Under the pieces are notes generated by a model. It was given only the letters and a program-made list of their open reading frames with translations, was not told the origin of the DNA and did not search any database. Shown piece after piece: positions 30,984-39,914 of a stretch of 43,332 bases of DNA (the stretch's first letter is position 1; each line of letters starts with the position of its first letter). The stretch spans positions 1 to 43,332 of the forward strand of contig JAZKXO010000099.1 in the NCBI GenBank assembly GCA_045611685.1. Reading direction: 5' to 3'. The translations under genes and the position numbers were made by a program. The stretch is from SIG701 sp045611685 (GTDB taxonomy: Bacteria; Bacillota; Clostridia; Oscillospirales; CAG-272).

Positions 30984-32063
30984 ATGGAAAAAAGAATCAG
31001 AGCCGGTATCGTCGGCGCAACGGGTATGGTAGGTCAGCGCTTCATTACGCTGCTTCAGAATCATCCCTATTTTGAGTTGACCGCACTCGCGGCAAGCGCA
31101 CGCTCCGCCGGCCGCACCTACGAGGAAGCTGTGGACGGCCGCTGGAAGATGGCAACACCCATGCCGGCAGACGTTGCTAAAATGACCGTTATGGACGCCG
31201 CCGACATCGACGCTATCAAAGAAAAGGTCGATTTCGTATTCTGCGCCGTAAACATGAAGAAGGACGAGATCCGGGCCCTTGAGGAAGCATACGCGAAGGC
31301 AGAGATCCCCGTCGTTTCCAACAACTCCGCACACCGCTGGACCGACGACGTCCCGATGATCATTCCGGAGATCAACGACAACCACTCCGAGATCATTGAG
31401 AGTCAGAGAAGGCGCCTCGGCACGAAGCGCGGCTTTATCGCCGTAAAACCGAACTGCTCCATTCAGGCGTACGTTGCCGCTCTCACGCCTCTCAAAAAGT
31501 ACGGCATCAAGGAAGTAGTGGCTACTACCTATCAGGCAATCAGCGGCGCGGGCAAGACGTTCAACGAATGGCCCGAGATGATCGACAACATCATCCCCTT
31601 CATCTCCGGTGAAGAAGAAAAGAGCGAAAAGGAACCTCTCAAGATTTGGGGCGAGATCAAAGGCGACATCATCGAGACCGCCAAAGCGCCGCTCATCACG
31701 ACGCAGTGCATCCGCGTACCCGTTACCGACGGACACACCTGCGCGGTATTCGTAAACTTTGAGACGAAGCCGTCGAAGGAAGAGATCCTCGAGGCGTGGA
31801 AATCGTTCAGCGGCGCTCCGCAAGAACTCGGTCTTCCCCATGCGCCCGAACAGTTCATCACTTACTTCGAGGAAGAAACCCGCCCGCAGGCGCGTCTCGA
31901 CCGCGACATCTACGGCGGTATGGGCGTAACGCTCGGACGCCTGAGAGAAGATACGCTGTTCGACTACAAGTTCGTCGGCCTTGCACACAACACCCTCCGC
32001 GGTGCGGCAGGCGGCGCAGTACTTACCGCCGAGCTCCTTTACCGCCAGGGTTACCTCGACTGA
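30984..32063 (+). CDS. asd: Aspartate-semialdehyde dehydrogenase
   Basis: NADP-dependent reduction of aspartyl phosphate to aspartate semialdehyde, the branch-point step for lysine, diaminopimelate, threonine and methionine. The 359-residue product carries the Rossmann motif GIVGATGMVGQRF, the catalytic Cys158 in VKPNCSIQAYV, and the TYQAISGAGKTFNEWP and TQCIRVPVTDGHT segments. The layout, with NCSIQ rather than NCSTI, matches the archaeal/fungal-type enzyme branch. The start at 30984 has AAAAGG at a suitable distance; the long upstream in-frame extension crosses the promoter and is rejected. It is followed by a cluster of three hairpins. Confidence 0.95.
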   Translation: MEKRIRAGIVGATGMVGQRFITLLQNHPYFELTALAASARSAGRTYEEAVDGRWKMATPMPADVAKMTVMDAADIDAIKEKVDFVFCAVNMKKDEIRALEEAYAKAEIPVVSNNSAHRWTDDVPMIIPEINDNHSEIIESQRRRLGTKRGFIAVKPNCSIQAYVAALTPLKKYGIKEVVATTYQAISGAGKTFNEWPEMIDNIIPFISGEEEKSEKEPLKIWGEIKGDIIETAKAPLITTQCIRVPVTDGHTCAVFVNFETKPSKEEILEAWKSFSGAPQELGLPHAPEQFITYFEEETRPQARLDRDIYGGMGVTLGRLREDTLFDYKFVGLAHNTLRGAAGGAVLTAELLYRQGYLD

Positions 32064-32076
32064 TTTTGCTCATTAT

Positions 32077-32187
32077 GAGGCTGTCGCATTTAACTGCGAC
32101 AGCCTCAAATATTTGCGGCAAGGACGCAAATATTTGAAATTCCAATGAAATGGAGTTGTTGCTTTTATGAATGCAACAACTCCATTT
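32077..32187 (+). repeat. Cluster of three perfect inverted repeats (hairpins)
   Basis: Hairpin 1: GAGGCTGTCGCA (32077-32088) with TGCGACAGCCTC (32095-32106). Hairpin 2: AAATATTTGCG (32107-32117) with CGCAAATATTT (32125-32135). Hairpin 3: AAATGGAGTTGTTGC (32148-32162) with GCAACAACTCCATTT (32173-32187), followed by TTG. The third can act as a terminator for asd. Stems of 11-15 bp without mismatches in a 111-bp run are unusual. Confidence 0.85.
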
Positions 32188-32241
32188 TTGCGCCGACAAA
32201 CGGATTTTTTATATTTTTTGTACAAATTATGCAAAAACCTC

Positions 32242-32270
32242 TGTACAGGCGAAAACAATTATGGTATAAT
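32242..32270 (+). promoter_or_regulatory. Sigma-A promoter of hpf
   Basis: TGTACA (32242-32247), 17-bp spacer and TATAAT (32265-32270) with an extended TGG before it. It lies about 54 bp before the hpf ATG. Confidence 0.8.
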
Positions 32271-32323
32271 TGATGTGTAAACGAGAGATGCCGTTTACAA
32301 ATTCTCAAAAAGGTGGGTTGTAC

Positions 32324-32857
32324 ATGAAGATTACCTTTGTAGGCAGACAAATGAGCGTTCGCGACAGTCTCAAATCCATGGTGGAAAAGAAGCTTGCCAA
32401 ATTCGACAGGTTCTTCCATGAGGATGCCGAGGCTACCGTCAAGTTCGGCTACGTGCGCGATCTCGACCGGCTGGAGATCACCATTTCCGCTGACGGCACG
32501 CTGTACCGCTCCGAAAAGGAAGCCTCCACCTTCGAAATCGCGTTGGATGAATGCATGGACGCCATCGAACGGCAGATGCGCAAAAACAAAACGCGCCTCG
32601 AACGCCGTCTGAGAGAAGGCGCTTTCGCACCGATTGAAGCCGAGCCGGCAGAAGCCGCAGAGCCGGTCGCCGAAGATGGCGAGTTCGTTATCCGGACGAA
32701 AGAATTCACCATCAAGCCTATGACGCCGGAAGAAGCGATTCTCCAGATGAATCTCCTCGGACACTCGTTCTTTATGTTCCGCGATTGTGCATCGGAGGAA
32801 ATCTCTGTCGTTTATAAACGCAAGGACGGCGCGTACGGCATGATCGTACCCGTCTGA
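32324..32857 (+). CDS. hpf: Ribosome hibernation promoting factor, long form
   Basis: Binds the 30S subunit decoding region and joins 70S ribosomes into inactive 100S dimers in stationary phase. The 177-residue protein is the long form: an N-terminal domain (MKITFVGRQMSVRDSLKSMVEKKLAKFDRFF, then EITISADGTLYRSEKE) of about 100 residues, an acidic Ala/Glu linker, and a C-terminal dimerisation domain (FVIRTKEFTIKPMTPEEAILQMNLLGHSFFMFRD, KRKDGAYGMI). The start at 32324 has AAGGTGGG. It is a single gene with its own promoter and terminator. Confidence 0.93.
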   Translation: MKITFVGRQMSVRDSLKSMVEKKLAKFDRFFHEDAEATVKFGYVRDLDRLEITISADGTLYRSEKEASTFEIALDECMDAIERQMRKNKTRLERRLREGAFAPIEAEPAEAAEPVAEDGEFVIRTKEFTIKPMTPEEAILQMNLLGHSFFMFRDCASEEISVVYKRKDGAYGMIVPV

Positions 32858-32874
32858 CCGTGTCAAATATATAA

Positions 32875-32905
32875 AGGGGCTGCTCTCAGAGCAGTCCCTC
32901 TTTTT
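32875..32905 (+). terminator. Terminator of hpf
   Basis: AGGGGCTGCTC pairs with GAGCAGTCCCT (one G-T wobble) around TCA, followed by CTTTTT. It overlaps the end of the convergent membrane-protein gene. Confidence 0.85.
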
Positions 32906-33965
32906 CATCCGCCATACCGACAAAGATCGCCTTGATCCCGTAAAGAAGAAGCGGTGCCAGAAAAACGCCCCACACCCCAAAGAGCGAAAATCCCGCAAAC
33001 ACGAAAAAGAGCGTAAAGAGCGGATGCACGCCGATCGTATCACCAACAATTCTCGGCTCGGCGAACTGGCGCACCACGTACATCACACCAAAAAGGACGA
33101 ACAGTCCCACCCCACGGTACAGATCCCCCTCTAAAATAGCAAAAATGCCCCACGGAACGAGCACCGTCCCCACGCCGAACACCGGAAGCACGTCAACGAG
33201 TGCCACCAGAAGCGCTATGACGTACGGGCGATCGACATTCAGGATCAGAAATCCCGATAGCAGTTCCGCATAGGTGAAGAGAAGAATCGTCAGATACGCC
33301 CGCACGTACCCGCCGACAGCCGATCGCATACGGGTAAGAAGCGACGTAAGCCGCGCAATCGTTTTTTCACTCAAAAAGAAGCGTATTTGCTCAATGAGCG
33401 CCGTGCCGTCGAAAAACAGATAAAACAGCGCGATCACCCCCACGAGGAGCGAGAGGATCAGGCGCGGCAGTCCCATAATGACTGACGTGGCACCGGCGGT
33501 AAGCGCGGCGCTGGCGCTTGACACCGCCTCCCGTATCATCCCCGAGAAAACACTGTACAGCGTTTCAAGATTTCCCGACGTATCCTTTGCTCCGCCTATC
33601 TTTTTAATAAGATCCATAAGACGGCGCAAGGGATTTTCAGGGTCGTCGAGCATCGCAGGCAAAGACGCGATCAGATCGCGGGCGCTCGCATATAAGAACC
33701 GGCCGAGCGACACGATCCCAAAAGACAAAAGAGACACCGCGCCCAAAATAAGAAGTGTGCCGCACAGTTTTCTCGGAAGTCGGAGATGCTTCCCGAGGAA
33801 CTGCGACGCGGGGCGCAGAATCGACGCGACCAAAGCCGCAAGCGCGAACGGCAAAAGAACGCCCGCAAAATAACGGATAACGACGTACCCGAAGAAAAGT
33901 GCGATCGCGGCCGTTACCCCGATGGAGGAAAGGCGCACCCACGTTTCCGTTTTCACCGTAATCAC
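32886..33965 (-). CDS. AI-2E family transporter, possibly sporulation protein YtvI
   Basis: A 359-residue membrane protein with about eight hydrophobic segments in the order typical of the AI-2E exporter/YtvI family: an N-terminal GYVVIRYFAGVLLPFALAALVASILRPASQFL, a hydrophilic middle with SLPAMLDDPENPLRRLM, and a C-terminal group with LVDVLPVFGVGTVLVPWGIFAIL and YVVRQFAEPRIVGDTIGVHPLFTLFFVFAG. The EPRIVG and DVLP...G motifs are family hallmarks. Length and the sporulating host make the YtvI branch likely but not certain. It starts at GTG with a weak Shine-Dalgarno. Function in the family is poorly known; several members are cation or small-molecule carriers. Confidence 0.75.
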   Translation of the reverse strand: MITVKTETWVRLSSIGVTAAIALFFGYVVIRYFAGVLLPFALAALVASILRPASQFLGKHLRLPRKLCGTLLILGAVSLLSFGIVSLGRFLYASARDLIASLPAMLDDPENPLRRLMDLIKKIGGAKDTSGNLETLYSVFSGMIREAVSSASAALTAGATSVIMGLPRLILSLLVGVIALFYLFFDGTALIEQIRFFLSEKTIARLTSLLTRMRSAVGGYVRAYLTILLFTYAELLSGFLILNVDRPYVIALLVALVDVLPVFGVGTVLVPWGIFAILEGDLYRGVGLFVLFGVMYVVRQFAEPRIVGDTIGVHPLFTLFFVFAGFSLFGVWGVFLAPLLLYGIKAIFVGMADEKEGLL

Positions 33966-34046
33966 CGCCCGTTTTGAATATTCCCTTAAAAGTATATGCT
34001 GTACATAGGTTTCTCAAACGGATTTTCACAAAAATCCAAAAATCAT

Positions 34047-34075
34047 TTGACAACCGGGTAGAGATGATATATAAT
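34047..34075 (+). promoter_or_regulatory. Sigma-A promoter of the oxidoreductase-cyclophilin unit
   Basis: TTGACA (34047-34052), 17-bp spacer, TATAAT (34070-34075). Confidence 0.9.
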
Positions 34076-34121
34076 GGTCTCGTACGTAATCATCTTGCTT
34101 TTCTGAACGGAGGACTTACCC

Positions 34122-35132
34122 TTGAAAAAAGTTGCTGTGATCGGCCTCGGCAGTATTTCCGGCGTGCATATTAATGCCATTCTGAAAAACGATTTCGGAA
34201 AAATCGAAGCCATCTGTGATGTAAAACCCGAACGGATCGAGAAAGCAGAACAGTCCATTCCGTATCCGGTTCGCACCTATACGGATTACAAAAAACTGCT
34301 TGAAGAAGTAAAGCCCGACGTCGTGCACGTCTGCACGCCGCATTATCTGCACAAGCCGATGGCAGTTGACGCTATGCGCAACGGGGCTGACGTTTATCTT
34401 GAAAAACCGGCAGCTCTCAATTATGAAGAGGGTCTTGAAATTCTAAAAGCAGAGAAAGAGACCGGCAGAAAAGTCTGCGTATCCTTCCAGAACCGCGTTA
34501 TCGCCACAAATCTCAAAGTAAAAGAGATCATCGAATCGGGCGAGATGGGCGCATTCCTCGGCGCGCGCGGAATCGTTACGTGGAACCGCACCGGTGCATA
34601 CTACACGGAAAGCGGCTGGCGCGGCGCATGGGCAACCGAGGGCGGCGGCGTTCTTATGAATCAGTCGATCCACACGCTCGATATGCTCTCCTATTTCGGC
34701 GGCGATATCGTAAAAGCCGTGGGAACCGCATCTCTCCGGACGAATGCGGACATCATTGAGGTAGAAGACACCGCGGAGGCCACGCTGTATCATGAAAGCG
34801 GAAAAACGTCCGTCTTCTATGCCACCAACTGCAACGCAGTCGACTCGTCCGTTATGATCGAGGTGTTCCTTGAAAAAGGAAAGCTCCTTACACAAGGCAA
34901 AAAATTGTACCGAGACATCGGCGAGGGCTATGAGGTAATCCTCAACGACAAGACGGCCCCCGCGGTCGGCAAAGCGGTATGGGGCACCGGCCACGCAATG
35001 ATGATTCAAAGATTCTACGCTGCCATTGACGGTGAGGACACCTACTACTGCACGCTCGAGGAAGGACTCAAGGTTCTCCGTGTCATCGGCGACATCTACA
35101 AAACGAATCCTCACGGCAAAAACCTCAAATAA
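34122..35132 (+). CDS. Gfo/Idh/MocA family oxidoreductase
   Basis: A 336-residue NAD(P)-dependent dehydrogenase-like protein, usually acting on sugars or cyclitols. The Rossmann start KKVAVIGLGSISGVHINAIL, the VVHVCTPHYLHKPMAVDAM helix and the EKPAA motif are diagnostic. A WGNGT-like region is replaced by ESGWRGAWATEGGGVLMNQSIHTLDML, which contains the conserved GGG.L.....H.LD pattern with the catalytic-type His. The start is a TTG at 34122 with GGAGG eight bases upstream; no closer ATG fits. It lies 46 bases before the cyclophilin gene and shares its promoter. Substrate unknown. Confidence 0.9.
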   Translation: MKKVAVIGLGSISGVHINAILKNDFGKIEAICDVKPERIEKAEQSIPYPVRTYTDYKKLLEEVKPDVVHVCTPHYLHKPMAVDAMRNGADVYLEKPAALNYEEGLEILKAEKETGRKVCVSFQNRVIATNLKVKEIIESGEMGAFLGARGIVTWNRTGAYYTESGWRGAWATEGGGVLMNQSIHTLDMLSYFGGDIVKAVGTASLRTNADIIEVEDTAEATLYHESGKTSVFYATNCNAVDSSVMIEVFLEKGKLLTQGKKLYRDIGEGYEVILNDKTAPAVGKAVWGTGHAMMIQRFYAAIDGEDTYYCTLEEGLKVLRVIGDIYKTNPHGKNLK

Positions 35133-35178
35133 TATACTGATACCTAATATTTTCGACAGAAAGGACGTAAATTTCCGC

Positions 35179-35760
35179 ATGAAAAATCAAATGAAGCGGC
35201 TTCTCCTTCTAACCCTTGCTTTAGTGCTCTTTCTTGGCATCACGGGATGCAAAAAAACGGGCGGCGGAAATTACGGAGACACGGTTATGGTAGAGATCAC
35301 AATGGAAAACGGCGGCGTCATCAAGCTTGAGCTGTACCCCGAGGTAGCGCCGATCACCGTAGAGAATTTCGTGACGCTTGCAAAAGACGGCTTCTATGAC
35401 GGGCTGACCTTCCACCGCATCATTGAAGGATTTATGATCCAGGGCGGTGATCCCGAGGGCACGGGCATGGGCGGATCAGGAAAAAACATCAAGGGCGAAT
35501 TTGCCTTAAACGGTGTGCCGAACAACATCGCACACGTGCGCGGTGTCATTTCTATGGCACGCTCCCGCAAGTACGACAGCGCCTCCTCCCAATTCTTCAT
35601 CATGCACGGGGACGCGCCCTGGCTGGACGGTGAGTACGCCGCCTTCGGCCGCGTTACTGAAGGTATGGATGTCGTAGACGAGATCGCCTCCGTCAGAACG
35701 GGTGCCGGCAATATGCCGATCGTACGGCAGGTTATTAAAACCATCCGCGTTATTGAATGA
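35179..35760 (+). CDS. Lipoprotein cyclophilin-type peptidylprolyl isomerase
   Basis: Extracytoplasmic proline isomerase predicted to help fold exported proteins. The 193-residue product has a lipoprotein signal (MKRLLLLTLALVLFLGITGC, lipobox ITGC) and a full cyclophilin domain: VAPITVENFVTLAKDGFYDGLTFHRIIEGFMIQGGDPEGTG, GVISMARSRKYDSASSQFFIM, and LDGEYAAFGRVTEGMDVVDEI. The catalytic Arg in FHRII and the QGGDP and SQFFI motifs are intact. The start at 35179 has AAAGGA with a rather long spacer; the next Met four codons on is an alternative. It is the second envelope foldase in this window. Confidence 0.92.
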   Translation: MKNQMKRLLLLTLALVLFLGITGCKKTGGGNYGDTVMVEITMENGGVIKLELYPEVAPITVENFVTLAKDGFYDGLTFHRIIEGFMIQGGDPEGTGMGGSGKNIKGEFALNGVPNNIAHVRGVISMARSRKYDSASSQFFIMHGDAPWLDGEYAAFGRVTEGMDVVDEIASVRTGAGNMPIVRQVIKTIRVIE

Positions 35761-35767
35761 GAATAGG

Positions 35768-35804
35768 AAATCCGGTGAATCCGAATGGGTTTGCCGGATT
35801 TTTT
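35768..35804 (+). terminator. Terminator of the cyclophilin gene
   Basis: AAATCCGG (35768-35775) pairs with CCGGATTT (35794-35801), and the T run continues to 35804. Confidence 0.75.
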
Positions 35805-35879
35805 ACATTTTTTCCTTCGCTTTCTATAAATTACTCCCCCACTTTTGCCCCCAAACAGCCGAGAGAATACGGAAAACTG

Positions 35880-35908
35880 TTGCTTTTTTTCCCAAAATGA
35901 TGTATAAT
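35880..35908 (+). promoter_or_regulatory. Possible sigma-A promoter of the secreted M23 protein gene
   Basis: TTGCTT (35880-35885), 17-bp spacer, TATAAT (35903-35908), 92 bp before the start codon. Confidence 0.65.
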
Positions 35909-35999
35909 GGTTTGAAGTATGCAGTATATCCACGCGTATTTATACGGCTTTCTTCGCCGTATTCCATATCAAAACTCTCTCTACAGGAGCGCGTTTTTT

Positions 36000-37730
36000 A
36001 TGCGAATAATGAAAGTCGCCGTTTGTGCGATCCTTGCGTGTCTGTTTTTATTACAGCCCGTTTTGGCGGCATACGTCGTCCCGGCCGCAGAAAAAAACTT
36101 TTCCCACTTCCCCCCGAACGGTGGGGGCACCCCCGTTTCGTCCGTTCTGAAGGTAAAACCGAATATTTCTGAAGAACAAGCCGCTGAACGCCTCTATTAC
36201 CTCGGTCTTATAAGCGGTGTCGGCACGATCAACGGCAAGACGCATTTTGCTCTCAGCCGCGCCATCACGAAGCTTGAGGCACTCATCATGGCAACGCGCG
36301 TTATGGGTGTCGAAACAGAAGTGCTTGAAGAAAACCATCCCCATCCGTTCACGGACGTTCCCGCATGGGGTTCAGCCTACGTCGGATACTTTTACGAAAA
36401 AGGCGTGATCGCCGACACGGAATCGAACCTCTTTTTCACCGATGCCGCCGTCTCCACCGCCGTTTTTATGAAGTATATGCTGAGCGCATTGGGCTATCCC
36501 GTTGACAGTAGCCAGGGCGCACTCGCCGACATGGTCGTTTGGGGACAGCAGATCGGCATCTGCACCACCACCTCGGCTAAGATTTCCCGCGGACAGGCCG
36601 TCATGATGATGTACCGCACTCTCGACACCACGAAGGCAGACTCCGAGCACACGCTCTCCTTCTCACTCGTTGAGGCAGGCGTACTCGACTATCATGACGT
36701 ACAGTTCCTGCTTTGGAACGAAAACAACGAAGAAGTACAAGCCTATATTGAATCGCGCGGATATTCTCTTGTGAAATCCCTTAAGGAAGGCAAATACGCC
36801 ATTACACTCTTTGATAACACGCGCTCCTTGAACGTCCGCGTGGATGGCTCGGGTGAAGACTACGAAGGCGTCGGCGTTACCGTTTGGAGAACCACCGATG
36901 ATGTTTCTCAGAAGTTCCGTGTTGAAAAAACAAAGGATGGCACGTACCGCCTCTATTCCTACGCCTCGGGCGGCGGATACAATCGGTATCTTGGCTTCGG
37001 CAAGAACGGCCACGCGGGGCTCTACAGTTCCCACTCCCGCTATGCTGCCGAGTTCATTCCCCGGTATGCAGACGAAGGTGACGGAAGCTGGTATCTCCTC
37101 TCTGCCGCCGATCCCACGAAAGCACTCTCTACGCTGAACGATCGCAACGACGCCACCGTCATGCTGCGCGAGGTAGGCGCGGAGGGTTACGTCCAGCGCT
37201 GGATGTTTGCCTTTGACGGCATCGTGAACGAAGAAGGCTATGAGTTCGCCTTGTATCCGGCCGACGTTCTTTCCGTAACACAGGGGTACTACGATACCTA
37301 CTCCCACCAAAAGCAGAATGCGCTTGACATCACGACACCAAAGCAGGTTGTATTCGCGCCGTTCACCGGCAAGATCGTCCGCATAGACCGCGGTTATCAC
37401 CGTTACAATACGGTGTGGCTCCAAAGCTGTGACAAGGTAGTCTACGCAGACGGCACGGTCGATTATATGACGGTCGTCTTTATGCATGATAACAACGTCA
37501 GCGAGCTCTCCATCGGACAGATCGTAACGCAGGGTGAGAACTTCTACCATCCCGGTGTGGCGGGCGGCGCGACCGGCGCACACGTACACATCGCCTGCAT
37601 ACGCGGCGAATATAAATCTACAATGGCTCTCACCGGCAGCGGTGACGTATATCCGGAAGACGCGCTGTTCGTTCAGAGCGGCACGGCGGTACACTCTCCC
37701 TACGGTCTCGACTGGGTATACCTCGACTGA
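36000..37730 (+). CDS. Secreted protein with SLH-like, ricin-type and M23 peptidase regions
   Basis: A 576-residue exported protein. A signal peptide (about 1-26, VAVCAILACLFLLQPVLAAYVV) is followed by two or three SLH-like repeats (for example FALSRAITKLEALIMATRVMG and FTDVPAWGSAYVGYFYEKGVIAD), which anchor proteins to the cell wall. A middle region with QKFRVEKTKDGTYRLYSYASGG and a similar later block looks like a ricin-type beta-trefoil. The C-terminal third resembles an M23 (LytM) zinc peptidase, with possible ligands His436 and Asp443 (HQKQNALD) and His528/His530 (GAHVHIA). AGGAG precedes the ATG at 36000. It may cut or bind cell-wall material, possibly in remodelling. Confidence 0.78.
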   Translation: MRIMKVAVCAILACLFLLQPVLAAYVVPAAEKNFSHFPPNGGGTPVSSVLKVKPNISEEQAAERLYYLGLISGVGTINGKTHFALSRAITKLEALIMATRVMGVETEVLEENHPHPFTDVPAWGSAYVGYFYEKGVIADTESNLFFTDAAVSTAVFMKYMLSALGYPVDSSQGALADMVVWGQQIGICTTTSAKISRGQAVMMMYRTLDTTKADSEHTLSFSLVEAGVLDYHDVQFLLWNENNEEVQAYIESRGYSLVKSLKEGKYAITLFDNTRSLNVRVDGSGEDYEGVGVTVWRTTDDVSQKFRVEKTKDGTYRLYSYASGGGYNRYLGFGKNGHAGLYSSHSRYAAEFIPRYADEGDGSWYLLSAADPTKALSTLNDRNDATVMLREVGAEGYVQRWMFAFDGIVNEEGYEFALYPADVLSVTQGYYDTYSHQKQNALDITTPKQVVFAPFTGKIVRIDRGYHRYNTVWLQSCDKVVYADGTVDYMTVVFMHDNNVSELSIGQIVTQGENFYHPGVAGGATGAHVHIACIRGEYKSTMALTGSGDVYPEDALFVQSGTAVHSPYGLDWVYLD

Positions 37731-37744
37731 TTCAGAAAAACGGC

Positions 37745-37777
37745 ACCGCCGCCTCCCTATGAGTGCGGCGGTCTTTT
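37745..37777 (+). terminator. Terminator of the M23 protein gene
   Basis: ACCGCCGC (37745-37752) pairs with GCGGCGGT (37765-37772), then CTTTT. Confidence 0.75.
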
Positions 37778-37817
37778 GCCCTTTCTCACACCGATTCCAT
37801 AATGAAAGGAATACAAT

Positions 37818-39914
37818 ATGCCTATCGAGATGAAAAACGAAAAAACGGCTGCAGAGCGCATAAGCGTACTGCGGCGGCAGATCGAGCATCACCGAAAGCT
37901 GTACTATGAAAACGACGCGCCCGAAATCTCGGATTTTGCCTTTGACGCGCTGTTCGAAGAACTGAAGGCGCTTGAAGTCCAATACCCCCACCTCGATACG
38001 CCGGATTCTCCAACGCACAAGGTAGGCGGCACCGCCCTCGAAAAATTTGCGAAGGTACCGCACATCGTCCGCATGGGAAGTCTCACCGACGTGTTCGATT
38101 TTGACAGTCTTCGCGCGTTCGTACAGGATGCAAAAAGGACGATTCGGGAAGAAGGCATCCCCGAGGATGAAATCCTCTTTACCGTAGAGCCAAAAATCGA
38201 CGGGCTTTCCGTCGCCCTGACGTACGATGGCGGGCGCCTCGTTCTGGGTGCCACCCGCGGAGACGGCCTTGTGGGCGAAAACGTTACGGAAAATCTTATG
38301 ACGATCCGCGCGATACCCCACGCAATCAGCGCTCTCAAAGCCCCTCTCACGGTACGGGGCGAAGTCTATATGCCGCGCGAAAGTTTTCTCGCGCTCAATC
38401 AAAAAAGAGAGGCGGCAGGCGAAAAGCTGTGGGCAAATCCTCGCAACGCCGCCGCGGGCTCACTTCGTCAGCTCGACGCGTCCGTTACCGCCGAGCGCGG
38501 GCTCTCAATCTTTGTGTTCAATCATCAGACGGGCGCCCTTTATGAGGACGGCCACGCGCCCACGCACCACAGTGAGACGATTCACCGTATGAGAGAACTG
38601 GGCTTTCCGACCGTATCTCTCCTCTCCGTGAGCGGTGATGCGGATACAATTATCGACTCGATTAAAACACTCGGTGCCGAAAGAGATTCCCTCCCCTACG
38701 ATATCGACGGCGCTGTTATCAAAATCGACTCTCTCCGCCAACGGGAGATTTTGGGCGAGGGCACCAGCACGCCCAAGTGGGCGGTAGCATACAAATACCC
38801 GCCTGAGCAGAAGGAGACGAAGCTCGTTGGCATCACGTTCCAGATCGGACGCACCGGCGTTCTCACGCCGAACGCAGAACTCTCCCCCGTCCGTCTCGCG
38901 GGAACAACCGTATCCCGCGCCACGCTTCACAATATGGACATCATCCGAGAGCGTGATCTCCGCATTGGCGACACCGTTCTCGTCCAAAAGGCGGGCGACA
39001 TCATCCCCGAGATCGTGGGCAGTATTGCCGCACGGCGCGACGGATCCGAAACGCCTCTCACAATTCCCACGGCCTGCCCATCGTGCGGCGGCAAGCTTTT
39101 GTTTGACGGTGTGGACGAATCGGACGAGGAATGGACAGGCGAGGGCGCACTCGGCGCGCTTCGCTGTATCAATCCCTCCTGCCCTGCCCAGCTGGAGCGC
39201 CGGCTTATCCATTTCGCCTCCAAAGGCGCTATGGGCATCGACGGCATGGGTCCCCGCATCGTAATGCTACTCCTCGGGGAGAATCTCATAAAAGACGCGG
39301 CAGACATGTATACGCTCACAAAAGAACAACTCGCCGCGCTTCCAAGGCTTGGCGAAAAATCGGCCGAGAATCTCATCGCCGCGATCGATGCCTCTCGCAA
39401 AGCGGGCGCGGCACGGCTCCTATTCGCCCTCGGCATCCGCCACGTCGGCGAGATCGCCGCTTCTTCGATTCTCTCACACTTCGGCAGCATCGAAGCGCTC
39501 TTTAGCGCCACCCCGGAAGAGCTCCTATCCATCGACGACATCGGCGAGGTGATCGCCGCATCGGTCGTGGAGTTTTTCGCTCTCCCCGAAACCCGTGATC
39601 TCATCACCCGTCTCAACGCCGCCGGTGTCGAGACCGCGCTCACGACGCCCACTGAGATCGCTGCGCCCATTTTTGCAGGGATGACCTTCGTCCTCACCGG
39701 CACGCTCTCTTCTCTCTCAAGAGACGAAGCGGAGGCGATGATCCGCCTGCGCGGCGGTAAGGCAACCGGCTCCGTGTCGAAAAAAACGACCGTCGTGCTG
39801 GCGGGCGAGAACGCCGGCTCCAAGCTCACACGCGCAGGTGAACTCGGCGTGCCCGTGATTGACGAGGCCGCGTTCCTTTCGATGATCGAAACGGGGGAGG
39901 TAATTTTGCCGTGA
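37818..39914 (+). CDS. ligA: NAD-dependent DNA ligase
   Basis: Joins nicked DNA in replication and repair using NAD+. The 698-residue product starts with the Ia domain (YYENDAPEISDFAFDALFEEL). The adenylation Lys126 lies in TVEPKIDGLSVA, followed by GDGLVGENVTENL, GEVYMPRESF and NPRNAAAGSLRQLD. The OB fold has IGRTGVLTPNAELSPV, the zinc finger has CPSCGG and CINPSCPAQ, four helix-hairpin-helix repeats follow (LPRLGEKSAENLIAAI, LFALGIRHVGEIAA), and a BRCT domain (FAGMTFVLTGTLSSLSRDEAEAMI) ends the protein. AAAGGAAT precedes the ATG. It overlaps the hydrolase start by four bases. Confidence 0.97.
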   Translation: MPIEMKNEKTAAERISVLRRQIEHHRKLYYENDAPEISDFAFDALFEELKALEVQYPHLDTPDSPTHKVGGTALEKFAKVPHIVRMGSLTDVFDFDSLRAFVQDAKRTIREEGIPEDEILFTVEPKIDGLSVALTYDGGRLVLGATRGDGLVGENVTENLMTIRAIPHAISALKAPLTVRGEVYMPRESFLALNQKREAAGEKLWANPRNAAAGSLRQLDASVTAERGLSIFVFNHQTGALYEDGHAPTHHSETIHRMRELGFPTVSLLSVSGDADTIIDSIKTLGAERDSLPYDIDGAVIKIDSLRQREILGEGTSTPKWAVAYKYPPEQKETKLVGITFQIGRTGVLTPNAELSPVRLAGTTVSRATLHNMDIIRERDLRIGDTVLVQKAGDIIPEIVGSIAARRDGSETPLTIPTACPSCGGKLLFDGVDESDEEWTGEGALGALRCINPSCPAQLERRLIHFASKGAMGIDGMGPRIVMLLLGENLIKDAADMYTLTKEQLAALPRLGEKSAENLIAAIDASRKAGAARLLFALGIRHVGEIAASSILSHFGSIEALFSATPEELLSIDDIGEVIAASVVEFFALPETRDLITRLNAAGVETALTTPTEIAAPIFAGMTFVLTGTLSSLSRDEAEAMIRLRGGKATGSVSKKTTVVLAGENAGSKLTRAGELGVPVIDEAAFLSMIETGEVILP

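Noticed and set aside
36663..38402. A 579-codon open frame on the minus strand opposite the M23 protein and ligA
   Set aside because: It crosses the terminator and two confident genes and has no family features.
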